Shown: positions 18,570-28,065, counted from the stretch's first letter. The stretch: DNA of 48,990 nt from Companilactobacillus crustorum JCM 15951 (GCF_001434585.1 NZ_AZDB01000016.1:1-48990); one strand, 5' to 3'. Numbers and translations: made by a program. Notes: generated from the letters alone by a model not told the origin.

Positions 18570-20012
18570 ATGGTTACAGAAAAGTCAGCAATTTTTATTA
18601 TTTTTGGGGGTTCTGGTGATTTGGCTCATCGGAAACTTTATCCTTCTTTATTTCGCTTGTATAAATCAGGATTTTTAAAGGATCATTTTGCTGTTATTGG
18701 AACAGCCCGCCGTCCTTGGAGTGATGATTATTTCCGTGAAACTGTTATCACTTCTTTGAAAGATTACTTTGATGATGAGGAGGAAGTCATGAAAGAATTT
18801 TCCAAACATTTCTTCTATCAATCACACGACGTTAACGATTCAGAACATTATATTGCTTTGAAGAATTTAGCTGCTAAGTTGGATGATCAATTTAAGGCAG
18901 GTCACAATCGAGTTTATTACATGGCTATTGCTCCAAGATTCTTTGGTACTGTAGCTGAACACATTAATTCTGAAGGATTGAAAACTGCTGATGGCTATAA
19001 TCGTTTAGTAATTGAAAAGCCATTTGGACGTGATCTTGATTCAGCCTGTGAATTGAATGGCAACATTTCTAAAGCTTTCCCAGAAGATGATATTTATCGA
19101 ATCGATCATTATTTAGGCAAGAAAATGGTCCAAGACATTCCAGTTATCAGAGCTCAAAATGATAAGTTTGAAGAAGCTTTGAATAATAAGTATGTTTCCA
19201 ATATTCAAGTAACTTTGGCAGAATCAATTGGGGTTGAAGATCGTGGTGGCTATTACGAAACTGCTGGCGTTTTACGCGATATGGTTCAAAACCATATTAT
19301 GCAAATTATCGGTGCGATTGCCAGTATTGATCCTAAGGCTAAGGATGCTAAGGTAATTCACAAAAATAAATGCGATTTGTTTGGCAGTCTAAAGGATTTA
19401 ACTCCAGAGCAAGTTGATACTAATTTTGTGCGTGGTCAATATGATACTGACAATTTAGACGACGAGAAAGCTTATCGTCAAGAAGATAATGTAGCCGAAG
19501 ATTCTAATATTGAAACCTTTACTGCTGGTAAAATTGAGTTTGAAAACGATCGTTGGAGTGGGGTACCATTTTATATTCGTTCAGGTAAGAGAATGCCTGA
19601 TAAATCTTCACGGATTGATATTGTTTTTAATGACAATGTTACTGATCTTGGCATCAAAGCCAATACAGTAGTTACACTCTTAATTGAAAGAACTAATGAT
19701 CATAGTATTTTAATTAATGGTATTGATTATAAGGAATCTGCTCAAGATTTCATTAAATTCCCAGAAGAGAAAGATTTTGTTGGTGCTCGTGAAGCTTACG
19801 AAAGTTTAATCATTGATATTCTTTCAGGTAATCGAGTTAACTTTACGCTTTGGGATGAACTAAGAAGTACTTGGACATATATTGATGCAATTAGAGAACG
19901 TTGGGACAGTCAAACACCTGACTTTCCAAATTATGTAAGTGGAACTATGGGACCAGACGCAGCTGAAATGTTACTAGAACGTAATGGTGACTCTTGGGTT
20001 TGGGACGACTAA
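18570..20012 (+). CDS. zwf: Glucose-6-phosphate 1-dehydrogenase
   Basis: Zwf oxidises glucose-6-phosphate with NADP+, feeding the pentose phosphate or phosphoketolase pathway. The product has the coenzyme motif IFGGSGDLAHRKLYPSLF at the N-terminus, the active-site signature RIDHYLGKKMVQ (about residues 188-199), and YIRSGKRM further on. The length (480 aa) is normal. AAAGGAG lies eight bases before the ATG. dinB coding follows immediately after the stop codon, so the two may share a transcript. Confidence 0.97.
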   Translation: MVTEKSAIFIIFGGSGDLAHRKLYPSLFRLYKSGFLKDHFAVIGTARRPWSDDYFRETVITSLKDYFDDEEEVMKEFSKHFFYQSHDVNDSEHYIALKNLAAKLDDQFKAGHNRVYYMAIAPRFFGTVAEHINSEGLKTADGYNRLVIEKPFGRDLDSACELNGNISKAFPEDDIYRIDHYLGKKMVQDIPVIRAQNDKFEEALNNKYVSNIQVTLAESIGVEDRGGYYETAGVLRDMVQNHIMQIIGAIASIDPKAKDAKVIHKNKCDLFGSLKDLTPEQVDTNFVRGQYDTDNLDDEKAYRQEDNVAEDSNIETFTAGKIEFENDRWSGVPFYIRSGKRMPDKSSRIDIVFNDNVTDLGIKANTVVTLLIERTNDHSILINGIDYKESAQDFIKFPEEKDFVGAREAYESLIIDILSGNRVNFTLWDELRSTWTYIDAIRERWDSQTPDFPNYVSGTMGPDAAEMLLERNGDSWVWDD

Positions 20013-20084
20013 AGGCGGTGTTGATTCATCTTTTTAAAGATACCCATTAAAATTAAAGAAAATCGAAAGATCATCCATGTTGAC

Positions 20085-21158
20085 ATGGATGCTTTTTTCG
20101 CTTCGGTGGAAGAAAGAGAACATCCAGAGTATAAAAAGAAATGTTTAATTGTCGCTCAAGATCCGAGAAAACATAATCATCACGGAGTTGTAACAACGGC
20201 TAATTATAATGCTCGTAAATATGGTGCTCATTCAGCTATGCCGGCACAACAAGCAGTTGAATTGATTCCTAAAGAAAAGTTGGTTATTTCACCACCTAAT
20301 TTTGAATTGTATCGGAAGGTTTCTGATCAGATTCATGATATTTTTGGTGAGGTGACTGATAACTATCAAACGGTTGCTTTGGATGAAGCGTATTTAGATG
20401 TAACGCATAACAAGTTAAACGAAACTAATACTATTAAGATTGCTAATTATATTCAGCAAAGAATTGTGAAGGAAACTAGTCTAACTTGTTCAGTTGGAAT
20501 TTCTTATAATAAATTTTTGGCAAAGATGGCATCAGATTATCGTAAGCCATTTGGACGGACAATTATTTTAGGAAAGTATGCTAAAGAATTTCTCAAACCT
20601 ATTCCAATTGAAAAATTTAATGGCATTGGCAAAGCAATGCAACATAAGTTGCACGAAATGGATATTTATACTGGTGCTGATCTTCAAAAAATGGATCAAG
20701 ATGCGATTTTAGAAAAGTTTGGTAAGATGGGTTACGTAATATATAAAAGAGTTCACGGGATTGATGATTCTCCAGTAGAAGGTCATCGAGCACGTACATC
20801 AATTGGTCGGGAAAGAACGTATAATCGTAATTTAGTAACGACTGAACAAATAAATCAGGAATTAATTTATCTGGCTGAAATGGTCAGCCAAGATTTACGC
20901 AAGAAACGTCAACATGGTAAAACAGTTGTTTTAAAGCTACGTAATTCAGAGTTTGAAACTATCACTAAACGAATGAGTTTTCAGGATTATGTACAGACAA
21001 AAGAAGAAATTTATCGTGTTGCTAAGGATATTTATGATAAATTAAAGGTAACTGATCAAAAGATTCGTTTACTCGGAATTACTGTGACAAATTTGGATCC
21101 ATTGTCATATGAAGAGGTTTCTTTGAATTTGTCTTACAAGGGGGACAACTATGAATAG
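20085..21158 (+). CDS. dinB: DNA polymerase IV (Y family), start region abnormal
   Basis: DinB is a translesion DNA polymerase. The 357-aa frame has MDAFFASVE, CSVGISYNKFLAKMASDYRKP, LDEAYLD (usually SxDEAYLD) and the IGKAMQHKL helix-hairpin-helix, plus the little-finger domain. The first canonical start, ATG 20085, falls inside the motif HVDMDAFFASVE and would drop the first catalytic aspartate. Clear coding continues upstream in frame (ENRKIIHVD), but no ATG, GTG or TTG occurs before a TGA at 20022-20024. A TTG at 20021 with AAAGG five bases upstream opens a different frame; removing one T from the run at 20031-20035 would join it to dinB. The gene is therefore frameshifted, mis-sequenced or started unusually. 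It overlaps nrnA by eight bases. Confidence 0.9.
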   Translation: MDAFFASVEEREHPEYKKKCLIVAQDPRKHNHHGVVTTANYNARKYGAHSAMPAQQAVELIPKEKLVISPPNFELYRKVSDQIHDIFGEVTDNYQTVALDEAYLDVTHNKLNETNTIKIANYIQQRIVKETSLTCSVGISYNKFLAKMASDYRKPFGRTIILGKYAKEFLKPIPIEKFNGIGKAMQHKLHEMDIYTGADLQKMDQDAILEKFGKMGYVIYKRVHGIDDSPVEGHRARTSIGRERTYNRNLVTTEQINQELIYLAEMVSQDLRKKRQHGKTVVLKLRNSEFETITKRMSFQDYVQTKEEIYRVAKDIYDKLKVTDQKIRLLGITVTNLDPLSYEEVSLNLSYKGDNYE

Positions 21159-22107
21159 CTTTGCTGAAATAATTGCAACAATCAAAAAATATGATAGAAT
21201 TATCATTCTACGTCATCAAAATCCAGATCCTGATGCATTGGGATCACAAGCTGGTTTGGCAACAAGTATTCGCCAAGCATTTCCAGATAAAAAAGTTTTG
21301 ATTGGTGGTAACGATACTGAAGGGCTTAAATGGCTTTCAACAGCACAAGAAGTGACTGATGAAGACTATAATGGTGCTTTAGTTATTGTGACTGATACTG
21401 CTAATCGACCAAGAATTGACGATCAACGTTTTGATGATGGAGCATTCTTAATCAAGATTGATCATCATCCTAATGATGATGTTTATGGAGATCAATTGTT
21501 TGTTAACACTGATGCTAGTTCATGTTCAGAAATTATTGCTGATTTAATTGAAAGCAGCAATGAACTACAATTGACTAAAGAAGTAGCTTACTACCTTTAT
21601 GCGGGTATTGTTGGTGATACAGGTAGATTTCTTTATCCATCAACGACTCAGCACACAATGGAAGTTGGAGGCAAATTTATTGCCTTAGGTGTTGATACAG
21701 CAGCAATTAACAATAAGATGAACGAAATCACTTTAAAACAAGCTCAGCTTCAAGGTGTATTGTTCAATCTTCTTCAAATTGATGAATCAGGTGCTGCATT
21801 GGGCATTATTGATCTCGATTTAATGAAGAAATTGGGAATTGATCAAGAACAAGCAAACTCAGTCGTTTCTACGCCAGGACGCTTGAAGGAAGTTACTTCA
21901 TGGATGGAAGCTGTTCAAAAAGACGATGGTACTTTCAGAATGCATTTACGTTCTCAAGGACCTGTAATCAATGAATTGGCCAAGAACCATGATGGTGGTG
22001 GTCACCCCTTAGCTAGTGGTGCAACCGCTCAAAATCTTGATGAAGTTAAACAAATGTTTGAAGAACTGAAGAATATTGTTACTGAATATAACCAGAAGGG
22101 TGAATAG
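21151..22107 (+). CDS. nrnA: DHH-family oligoribonuclease / pAp phosphatase NrnA
   Basis: NrnA degrades short RNA oligonucleotides and dephosphorylates 3'-phosphoadenosine 5'-phosphate. The product has HQNPDPDALGSQ, VTDTANRPR, the DHH motif IDHHPNDD, and the C-terminal DHHA1 motif GGGHPLASGA. The length (318 aa) is normal. GGGGGAC precedes the ATG, which overlaps the dinB end by eight bases; cshB begins directly after its stop codon, so dinB-nrnA-cshB are translationally linked. Confidence 0.93.
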   Translation: MNSFAEIIATIKKYDRIIILRHQNPDPDALGSQAGLATSIRQAFPDKKVLIGGNDTEGLKWLSTAQEVTDEDYNGALVIVTDTANRPRIDDQRFDDGAFLIKIDHHPNDDVYGDQLFVNTDASSCSEIIADLIESSNELQLTKEVAYYLYAGIVGDTGRFLYPSTTQHTMEVGGKFIALGVDTAAINNKMNEITLKQAQLQGVLFNLLQIDESGAALGIIDLDLMKKLGIDQEQANSVVSTPGRLKEVTSWMEAVQKDDGTFRMHLRSQGPVINELAKNHDGGGHPLASGATAQNLDEVKQMFEELKNIVTEYNQKGE

Positions 22108-23448
22108 ATGACTAAATTTTCACAATACAACTTTAATGATGCAATTAATAAATCATTAAAAGAAATCCATTTCGATGAACCAACGCCAGTACAAGAGGCG
22201 GTAATTTCTTTAGTTAATAAGAAAAAAGATATTATTGTTCAATCAGAAACGGGTTCAGGAAAAACTCATGCATTCTTATTGCCAGCTATGAATGCTTTAA
22301 CAAAAGACCAGCATGTTCAATTGTTGATTGCTACGCCAAGTAGAGAATTGGCTTACCAAATTTATAATGATACTCAGGCAATTTTAAAAAATTATCCTGA
22401 AGAATATAATGCTTTTATTTTTGTCGGTGGTGCTGATCGTGACCGTCAGAAGAGAAAGCTAGAGGCTCATCAACCTCAAATTGCTATCGGAACACCGGGA
22501 CGTTTATGGGATTTAATCCGTGAAAACGACTTGCATGTTGAAGATGTTCAACGATACGTTATTGATGAAGCAGATATGACTTTAGATATGGGCTTCTTGA
22601 ATGAAGTTGATCATATAACAGATAAGTTGCCAGAAGATCGTGAAATGATGGTCTTCTCTGCTACAATTCCTCAAAAGTTAGAACCATTTTTGAAGAAATA
22701 TATGCATGGTCCTCAACGAGTTGAAATTAAGAATAATAATATTATTCCTAAGAATGTTGATAATTGGCTTATGTTTACGCATGGCCGTGATAAAAAAGAA
22801 ATTATTTATCAATTGATGACGATTGGTGAACCATACTTAGTGTTAGTCTTTGCTAATACTAAAAAGACAGTTGATGAAATTTATAAATACCTTCGTAATA
22901 AAGGCTTGAAAGTGGCTCGTATTCATGGTGGTTTGACACCTAGAGAACGTAAACGAACAATGAAACAAGTCGAAAATATGGAATATCAATTCGTTGTAGC
23001 AACTGATTTAGCTGCACGTGGAATTGATATTAATGGTGTTTCGCATGTAATTAATGCAGAGATTCCAACTGATCTTGATTTCTTGATTCATCGTATTGGA
23101 AGAACTGGCCGTAATAAGATGTCAGGAACAGCCATTACTTTCTATGAACCAGGCGAAGAGAATAAAGTTGCTGAAATTGAGCACATGGGAATCAAATTCG
23201 AGCCTAAAGATATTAAAAATGGTGAAATTGTTGATGCTCAAGAACGTGATCGTCGTGATAATCGTAAGGCTACTCAAGAAAAGCTTGATACTAAGTTAGT
23301 TGGTTTTGTTAAGAAACAAAAGACCAAGAGAAAGCCTGGTTACAAGAAAAAGATCAAGAAGGCAATTAACGACGAACGTCGTCAAGAAAGAAAAGTTAGA
23401 ATTAGACAAGATCGTCGAAGAGAAAGAGAAGCAAGACGTAATAGCTAG
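22108..23448 (+). CDS. cshB: DEAD-box RNA helicase (CshB-like)
   Basis: An ATP-dependent RNA helicase with all signature motifs: Q-motif region FDEPTPVQEAVI, SETGSGKT, TPSRELA, TPGR, DEAD, SAT, FANTKKT, ATDLAARGID and HRIGRTGR. A basic tail of about 70 residues (KRKPGYKKKIKK, RRREREARR) probably binds RNA. The overall sequence resembles Bacillus CshB/YqfR, a helicase linked to cold growth and RNA handling. The length is 446 aa. The ATG is adjacent to the nrnA stop codon. Confidence 0.92.
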   Translation: MTKFSQYNFNDAINKSLKEIHFDEPTPVQEAVISLVNKKKDIIVQSETGSGKTHAFLLPAMNALTKDQHVQLLIATPSRELAYQIYNDTQAILKNYPEEYNAFIFVGGADRDRQKRKLEAHQPQIAIGTPGRLWDLIRENDLHVEDVQRYVIDEADMTLDMGFLNEVDHITDKLPEDREMMVFSATIPQKLEPFLKKYMHGPQRVEIKNNNIIPKNVDNWLMFTHGRDKKEIIYQLMTIGEPYLVLVFANTKKTVDEIYKYLRNKGLKVARIHGGLTPRERKRTMKQVENMEYQFVVATDLAARGIDINGVSHVINAEIPTDLDFLIHRIGRTGRNKMSGTAITFYEPGEENKVAEIEHMGIKFEPKDIKNGEIVDAQERDRRDNRKATQEKLDTKLVGFVKKQKTKRKPGYKKKIKKAINDERRQERKVRIRQDRRREREARRNS

Positions 23449-23465
23449 TTTTGCAATTATAAATA

Positions 23466-23494
23466 TTGACAATTTTTGAGTTGATGGTTAATAT
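23466..23494 (+). promoter_or_regulatory. Promoter of the alaS leader
   Basis: TTGACA (23466-23471) and TAATAT (23489-23494) are separated by 17 bases, a near-consensus sigma-A promoter directly upstream of the T-box leader. Confidence 0.8.
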
Positions 23495-23499
23495 TTTCC

Positions 23500-23690
23500 T
23501 TGGATATATCTTATGTCGATTATTTTCAGAGAAGGCCGCTTGGTGAGAAAGCCTAAATGATTGATATGAAGATGCTGCCAATTTAAATTGTAGATAATAA
23601 TTGTTGAGAGGCTAACGAAAATCGTTGCAAACAAGGTGGTACCGCGCAGTGGCGTCCTTGAGGTTGCAGCGATTTTTCGTTTTTTACTGG
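23500..23690 (+). ncRNA. T-box riboswitch upstream of alaS
   Basis: The T-box core AAGGTGGTACCGCG (23634-23647) can pair with the acceptor end of uncharged tRNA and stabilise an antiterminator. Upstream is the stem I AG-rich element (GGTGAGAAAGCC) and a GCT at 23574-23576, a candidate alanine specifier. Downstream is the competing terminator. Uncharged tRNA-Ala should therefore raise alaS expression. The boundaries of stem I are approximate. Confidence 0.92.
23614..23686 (+). terminator. Regulated terminator of the alaS T-box
   Basis: AACGAAAATCGTTGCAA (23614-23630) pairs with TTGCAGCGATTTTTCGTT (23664-23681) and is followed by Ts. The T-box sequence lies in the loop, so the antiterminator and terminator are mutually exclusive. 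Confidence 0.85.
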
Positions 23691-23699
23691 GGAGATAAT

Positions 23700-26336
23700 A
23701 TGAAAAATTTATCAAGTGCTGAAATAAGAAAAATGTTTTTAGACTTTTTCCAATCAAAAGGTCACATGATTGAACCTAGTGCATCACTGATTCCACATGA
23801 TGATCCAACACTTTTGTGGATTAATTCTGGTGTTGCTACTTTGAAGAAATATTTTGATGGAACAGTTGTTCCTAAGAATCCACGTATTACTAACGCTCAA
23901 AAATGTATCAGAACTAATGATATTGAAAACGTTGGTAAGACGGCTCGTCACCAAACTTTCTTTGAAATGATGGGTAATTTTTCTGTTGGTGATTATTTCA
24001 AGAAGGAAGTTATTCCTTGGGCTTTTGAGTTCTTAACAAGTCCTGATTGGATTGGGATGGATGTCAATAATATGTATGTGACAACCTATCCTAAGGATAC
24101 TGAAACTCAAAAATTATGGGCAGAAGTAGGTATTCCTCAAGATCATATTCTAAAAAATGAAGATAACTTCTGGGATATCGGTGAAGGTCCTTGTGGTCCC
24201 GATTCAGAAATTTTCTATGATCGTGGACAATCATTCAACAATCTTTCAGAAGATGATCCTGAAAACTATCCTGGTGGCGAAAATGAACGTTACTTGGAAG
24301 TTTGGAATATTGTCTTTTCAGAATTGAATCATTTGCCAAATGGTCAATATGTTGAACAACCACATAAGAATATTGATACGGGTATGGGCTTGGAACGTTT
24401 AGTTTCCATTGTTCAAGGAACTAAGACAAACTTCGAAACTGATTTGTTCATGCCTTTGATTGAAGATGTGGGTCAACTTTGTGGTAAAAAGTACGGTGAA
24501 AATGATGAGGATGATGTATCATTTAAGATCATTGCTGATCATGCTAGAACTGTATCTTTTGCCATAGGTGATGGAGCCTTGCCTTCAAATGAAGGACGTG
24601 GTTACGTTATTAGACGTTTGATCAGACGTGCAGTTTTGAATGGTAAAAAGTTAGGCGTTAATGGACCTTTCTTATACAGATTGACACCAATTGTTGGTAA
24701 AATTATGGAAAGCTACTATCCAGAAGTTAGCCAACAACAAGAATTTATTTCTAAGACTATTCAACAAGAAGAAAAACGTTTTTCTGAAACACTTGATGCT
24801 GGATTGGCTTTGCTTAACGGTGTTATTGCTGATCTTCGTAAAAAGAATGAAACAGTTATTGATGGAGCTAACGCCTTCAAACTTTATGATACTTATGGTT
24901 TCCCTATGGAATTAACTCGTGAATATGCTAATGACGAAGGTTTGTCAGTTGATGAAGCTGGTTTCAAACAAAATATGGAAGAACAAAAACAACGTGCTCG
25001 TGATGCTCGTGGAAACTTGCAATCAATGGGTATGCAAGATGAGACCTTGATGGAAATCAAGACACCTAGTGAATTTGTTGGTTATGATCACAATGAAACA
25101 CAAAGTACATTGAAGAACATCATTATGAATGATAAGGAAGTCAAGTCAGCTACTGAAGGTCAAGCTCAATTGATCTTTGATACAACTCCTTTTTATGCTG
25201 AAATGGGTGGACAAGTTGCCGATGCTGGTAACATTTATGATCTTAAAGGCAACCAAGTTGCTGAAGTTGTTGACGTTCAACATGCTCCAAATGGACAAAA
25301 TATTCATTTGGTAAATATCATGTCAGAGCTTGATGTCGATACAGAATATCAATTGAAGATCGATGTTGACTTCCGTGAAAAAGTTCGTCATAATCACACC
25401 GCAACTCACTTGTTAGATCAAGCTTTACGTGATGTAGTTAGTGCTAGAACTCATCAAGCCGGTTCTTTAGTTGAACCAGATTACTTACGTTTTGACTTCA
25501 ATAGCAATGCTGCTTTGACACCAGAACAAATTTCAGAACTTGAAAAGATCGTTAACGAAAAAATCTGGGCTGCTATTCCTGTTAAGACAGAAGTCTTACC
25601 AATTGAAGAAGCTAAAAAGAAGAAGGGTGCTATTGCTATGTTCAGTGAGAAATATGGCGATACAGTCCGTGTTGTTGAAATTGGCGACTACTCAGTTGAA
25701 TTCTGTGGTGGTACACATGCTCGCAATACTTCTGAATTGGGACTCTTCAAGATCACTTCAGAATCAGCTATTGGTTCTGGTACTAGAAGAATTGAAGCCG
25801 TAACTGGTGAAGAAGCTTTCGAATACTTTAATGATCAACTACAAGCATTGCAAGAAACTGCTAAAAATATTAAGGTTAACCAATTAAAGGATGTACCTAG
25901 TCGTGCAGCCCAAATGGTTGATGAAATCAAAGCCCTCAAACGTGACAACCAAAACTTGAAGACACAACTTACAAGTCAAAAATCAGCGGAAGTCTTTGAC
26001 AATGTTGAAGAAATTAACGGATACAAAGTTATTTCTAATATTGTTCCTGCTGATATGGCAGCATTGAGACAATTAGCTGATAATTGGAAAAATGACAATA
26101 AATCAGATATTCTGATTTTAGGAGCTAGTGGAGATAACAAGGCTAGTTTAGTCGTTGCTGTAAGTAAGGATGCTCAAGCTAAAGGTGTTAAAGCTGGAGA
26201 TTTAATTAAGAAAATATCTAAGGAAATTCAAGGTGGCGGCGGTGGCCGTCCTGATATGGCGCAAGCTGGTGGTAAGAATCCTGCTGGTTTAACAAATGCG
26301 TTACAATTGGCCAAAGATGTTATTAAATCTTATTAA
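23700..26336 (+). CDS. alaS: Alanyl-tRNA synthetase
   Basis: AlaS charges tRNA-Ala and edits Ser/Gly errors. The catalytic domain opens SSAEIRKMFLDFFQSKGH; the editing domain has HTATHLLDQALR and CGGTHA zinc ligands; the C-terminal domain ends with a glycine run and GRPDMAQAGG. The ATG at 23700, with GGGGAG upstream and just past the T-box terminator, gives 878 residues, the normal length; an upstream TTG frame would run through the riboswitch and is rejected. Expression is controlled by the T-box leader. Confidence 0.97.
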   Translation: MKNLSSAEIRKMFLDFFQSKGHMIEPSASLIPHDDPTLLWINSGVATLKKYFDGTVVPKNPRITNAQKCIRTNDIENVGKTARHQTFFEMMGNFSVGDYFKKEVIPWAFEFLTSPDWIGMDVNNMYVTTYPKDTETQKLWAEVGIPQDHILKNEDNFWDIGEGPCGPDSEIFYDRGQSFNNLSEDDPENYPGGENERYLEVWNIVFSELNHLPNGQYVEQPHKNIDTGMGLERLVSIVQGTKTNFETDLFMPLIEDVGQLCGKKYGENDEDDVSFKIIADHARTVSFAIGDGALPSNEGRGYVIRRLIRRAVLNGKKLGVNGPFLYRLTPIVGKIMESYYPEVSQQQEFISKTIQQEEKRFSETLDAGLALLNGVIADLRKKNETVIDGANAFKLYDTYGFPMELTREYANDEGLSVDEAGFKQNMEEQKQRARDARGNLQSMGMQDETLMEIKTPSEFVGYDHNETQSTLKNIIMNDKEVKSATEGQAQLIFDTTPFYAEMGGQVADAGNIYDLKGNQVAEVVDVQHAPNGQNIHLVNIMSELDVDTEYQLKIDVDFREKVRHNHTATHLLDQALRDVVSARTHQAGSLVEPDYLRFDFNSNAALTPEQISELEKIVNEKIWAAIPVKTEVLPIEEAKKKKGAIAMFSEKYGDTVRVVEIGDYSVEFCGGTHARNTSELGLFKITSESAIGSGTRRIEAVTGEEAFEYFNDQLQALQETAKNIKVNQLKDVPSRAAQMVDEIKALKRDNQNLKTQLTSQKSAEVFDNVEEINGYKVISNIVPADMAALRQLADNWKNDNKSDILILGASGDNKASLVVAVSKDAQAKGVKAGDLIKKISKEIQGGGGGRPDMAQAGGKNPAGLTNALQLAKDVIKSY

Positions 26337-26399
26337 AGTGGGCTATAATTGAAATGAAGCTTTTCGGTCACTTAAATTTTAGTTATATGGAGGTTTGCC

Positions 26400-26657
26400 A
26401 TGAGTTCACTGGATAAAACTATGAGTTTTGATTTTAATGAAAACAAAGGCAAAGATGTCAAAGAAACGCTGCAAAGTGTTTACCAATCACTAGAAGAAAA
26501 GGGTTATAATCCAATTAATCAAATTGTTGGATACTTGCTCTCAGGTGATCCGGCTTATATTCCAAGACATAATGATGCCCGTAATTTGATTTTGAAGCAT
26601 GAAAGAGACGAGATAATTGAAGAACTTGTTAAGAGTTATCTCAATCAAGGTAAATAA
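26400..26657 (+). CDS. ireB: IreB family regulatory phosphoprotein
   Basis: IreB (DUF965) is a small substrate of the PASTA kinase IreK in enterococci and modulates cephalosporin tolerance there. The 85-aa product matches the family over its length: [50 protein letters not shown]. The threonine in the first ten residues (T7) is in the region phosphorylated in Enterococcus. GGAGG precedes the ATG. ruvX begins at the next base after the stop codon, a conserved alaS-ireB-ruvX-DUF1292 order. A TATAAT at 26344-26349 may mark a separate promoter, but no good -35 was found. Confidence 0.93.
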   Translation: MSSLDKTMSFDFNENKGKDVKETLQSVYQSLEEKGYNPINQIVGYLLSGDPAYIPRHNDARNLILKHERDEIIEELVKSYLNQGK

Positions 26658-27092
26658 ATGAGATTATTAGGTTTAGATGTAGGCTCTAGAACTGTGGGGG
26701 TTGCATGTAGCGACCTCTTGGGCTGGACGGCTCAGGGAGTAGAGATTATTCGTATCAATGAGGATAAGGAAGAATTTGGCTTGGATCGTTTGGGCGAAAT
26801 TATAAAAGAGAAAAAGCCAACAGGGATTGTTCTCGGCTTACCTAAGAATATGAATAATACCGAGGGCCCTAGAGTGGAAAAATCTCGTGAGTATGGCAAA
26901 ATGGTTGAAGATAGATTTAATCTGCCCATTGATTTTATTGATGAACGTTTGACGACAGTTCAAGCTGAAAGAATGTTAATTAATGAAGCCGATGTATCTC
27001 GCAAAAAACGTAAGAAAGTTATTGATAAGATTGCTGCTGAAATGATTCTTCAAAATTATCTCGATGCTAAAGGCAAGCTTACTCAAAATTAA
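26658..27092 (+). CDS. ruvX: Holliday junction resolvase-like / pre-16S rRNA nuclease RuvX (YqgF)
   Basis: The YqgF family has an RNase H-like fold and is implicated in 16S rRNA 5' maturation as well as resolvase-like activity. The product has the N-terminal acidic motif [34 protein letters not shown], the central [15 protein letters not shown] and a C-terminal helix with [12 protein letters not shown]. The length (144 aa) is normal. It is directly adjacent to ireB. Confidence 0.93.
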   Translation: MRLLGLDVGSRTVGVACSDLLGWTAQGVEIIRINEDKEEFGLDRLGEIIKEKKPTGIVLGLPKNMNNTEGPRVEKSREYGKMVEDRFNLPIDFIDERLTTVQAERMLINEADVSRKKRKKVIDKIAAEMILQNYLDAKGKLTQN

Positions 27093-27102
27093 GGTGATAA
27101 AA

Positions 27103-27402
27103 ATGAGTGAAAAACAACCACCAAAAGATTTAGACGAAGTTATTTTAAGTGATGAACAAGGTAACGAAGAAGTTTACAAAATTCTTTTTACTTTTGATTC
27201 AGATGATTATGGTAAATCATACGTGTTCTTGTATCCTAAGGCTGATGAAGATTCAGATGAAATTGAAATTCAAGCATTTTCATTTACACCAGATGCAAAT
27301 GGTGATGTCGATGCTGGAGATTTGAATCCGATTGAAGATCCAGAAGAATGGGATATGGTTCAAGAAGTTTTGAACACCTTCACAAGTGACGAAGATGAAT
27401 AA
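27103..27402 (+). CDS. DUF1292 family acidic protein
   Basis: The 99-aa product is strongly acidic and matches the YrzB-like DUF1292 family: VILSDEQGNEEVYKILFTFD, YVFLYPKADEDSDEIEIQAFSF, EWDMVQEVLNTF. The ATG at 27103 with AAGGTG upstream is preferred to the TTG at 27064, which lies inside ruvX. It completes the conserved ireB-ruvX-DUF1292 unit. Its function is unknown; the family is often cotranscribed with ruvX and alaS. Confidence 0.9.
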   Translation: MSEKQPPKDLDEVILSDEQGNEEVYKILFTFDSDDYGKSYVFLYPKADEDSDEIEIQAFSFTPDANGDVDAGDLNPIEDPEEWDMVQEVLNTFTSDEDE

Positions 27403-27419
27403 GGCATAGTAAAACAATG

Positions 27420-27452
27420 AACGATTGGCGGAAGCCAATCGTTTGGTTGTTT
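27420..27452 (+). terminator. Terminator-like hairpin after the DUF1292 gene
   Basis: ACGATTGGC and GCCAATCGT form a nine-base stem with a GGAA-type loop. The T-rich tail (TTGGTTGTTT) is interrupted by Gs, so efficiency is uncertain. Confidence 0.65.
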
Positions 27453-27515
27453 CTAGTCTTATCTTAAAATGATTTATAAATTCGCTTTTTAGCATGATTG
27501 AAGTAAGGGGAAATA

Positions 27516-28058
27516 ATGCTTAGTCTGTTACTTATTTTACTTTTGATTTATGGTTTTTATATTGGTGCACGACGTGGATTAGCCATGGAGGCATTTTATG
27601 CAGTTGGATATGCAATATTCTTTTGTTTAGCACTGGTTTCATTTAGAGGTTTAGGACCAAAATTTGAAATGTTAGTGCCATATCCATCCGCCAATTTAGG
27701 CAGTGAATTTGCCTTTTTCTCAACAAAAGTTGGTATGGAACTAGACAATGCATTTTACCGTGCCTTCGCTTTTATATTTGTATGTTTTATTGGTTGGATT
27801 GTTATACGTTTTGCTGGACTTTACATGAAGAAATTGACGTACTTTCCAATGTATAATGATGTCAATTTGTTAAGTGGAGGAATAATTGGATTTATTGTTA
27901 CTTATATCACTATTTTTATGGTGTTGTTACTTTTGGCAATGATTCCAGTTACAGGTATTCAACATGCTTTGGAGCATTCATTTATAGCCTCAACCATGAT
28001 TAAGAGTACGCCAGTATTGACGGCGTTGCTTAGCAATTTATGGATTGGAGCTGTATAA
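27516..28058 (+). CDS. CvpA family membrane protein
   Basis: A 180-aa protein with four predicted membrane segments: the N-terminal LLLILLLIYGFYIGARRGLAME, one near residue 25-42, one near 90-105 and one near 120-145. The GARRGLAMEAFYAVGY stretch is the CvpA family signature. In Firmicutes a CvpA-like gene commonly precedes mutS2 as here. CvpA was named for colicin V production, but its cellular role is unclear. GGGGAAATA precedes the ATG. Confidence 0.88.
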   Translation: MLSLLLILLLIYGFYIGARRGLAMEAFYAVGYAIFFCLALVSFRGLGPKFEMLVPYPSANLGSEFAFFSTKVGMELDNAFYRAFAFIFVCFIGWIVIRFAGLYMKKLTYFPMYNDVNLLSGGIIGFIVTYITIFMVLLLLAMIPVTGIQHALEHSFIASTMIKSTPVLTALLSNLWIGAV

Positions 28059-28065
28059 AACTTTT

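Noticed and set aside
23625-23699. N-terminal extension of AlaS from a TTG inside the leader
   Set aside because: It would translate the T-box and terminator; the ATG at 23700 has its own Shine-Dalgarno and gives the normal AlaS N-terminus.
27420-27452. Small RNA gene after the DUF1292 gene
   Set aside because: Only a single hairpin with a T-rich tail is seen, best explained as a terminator.
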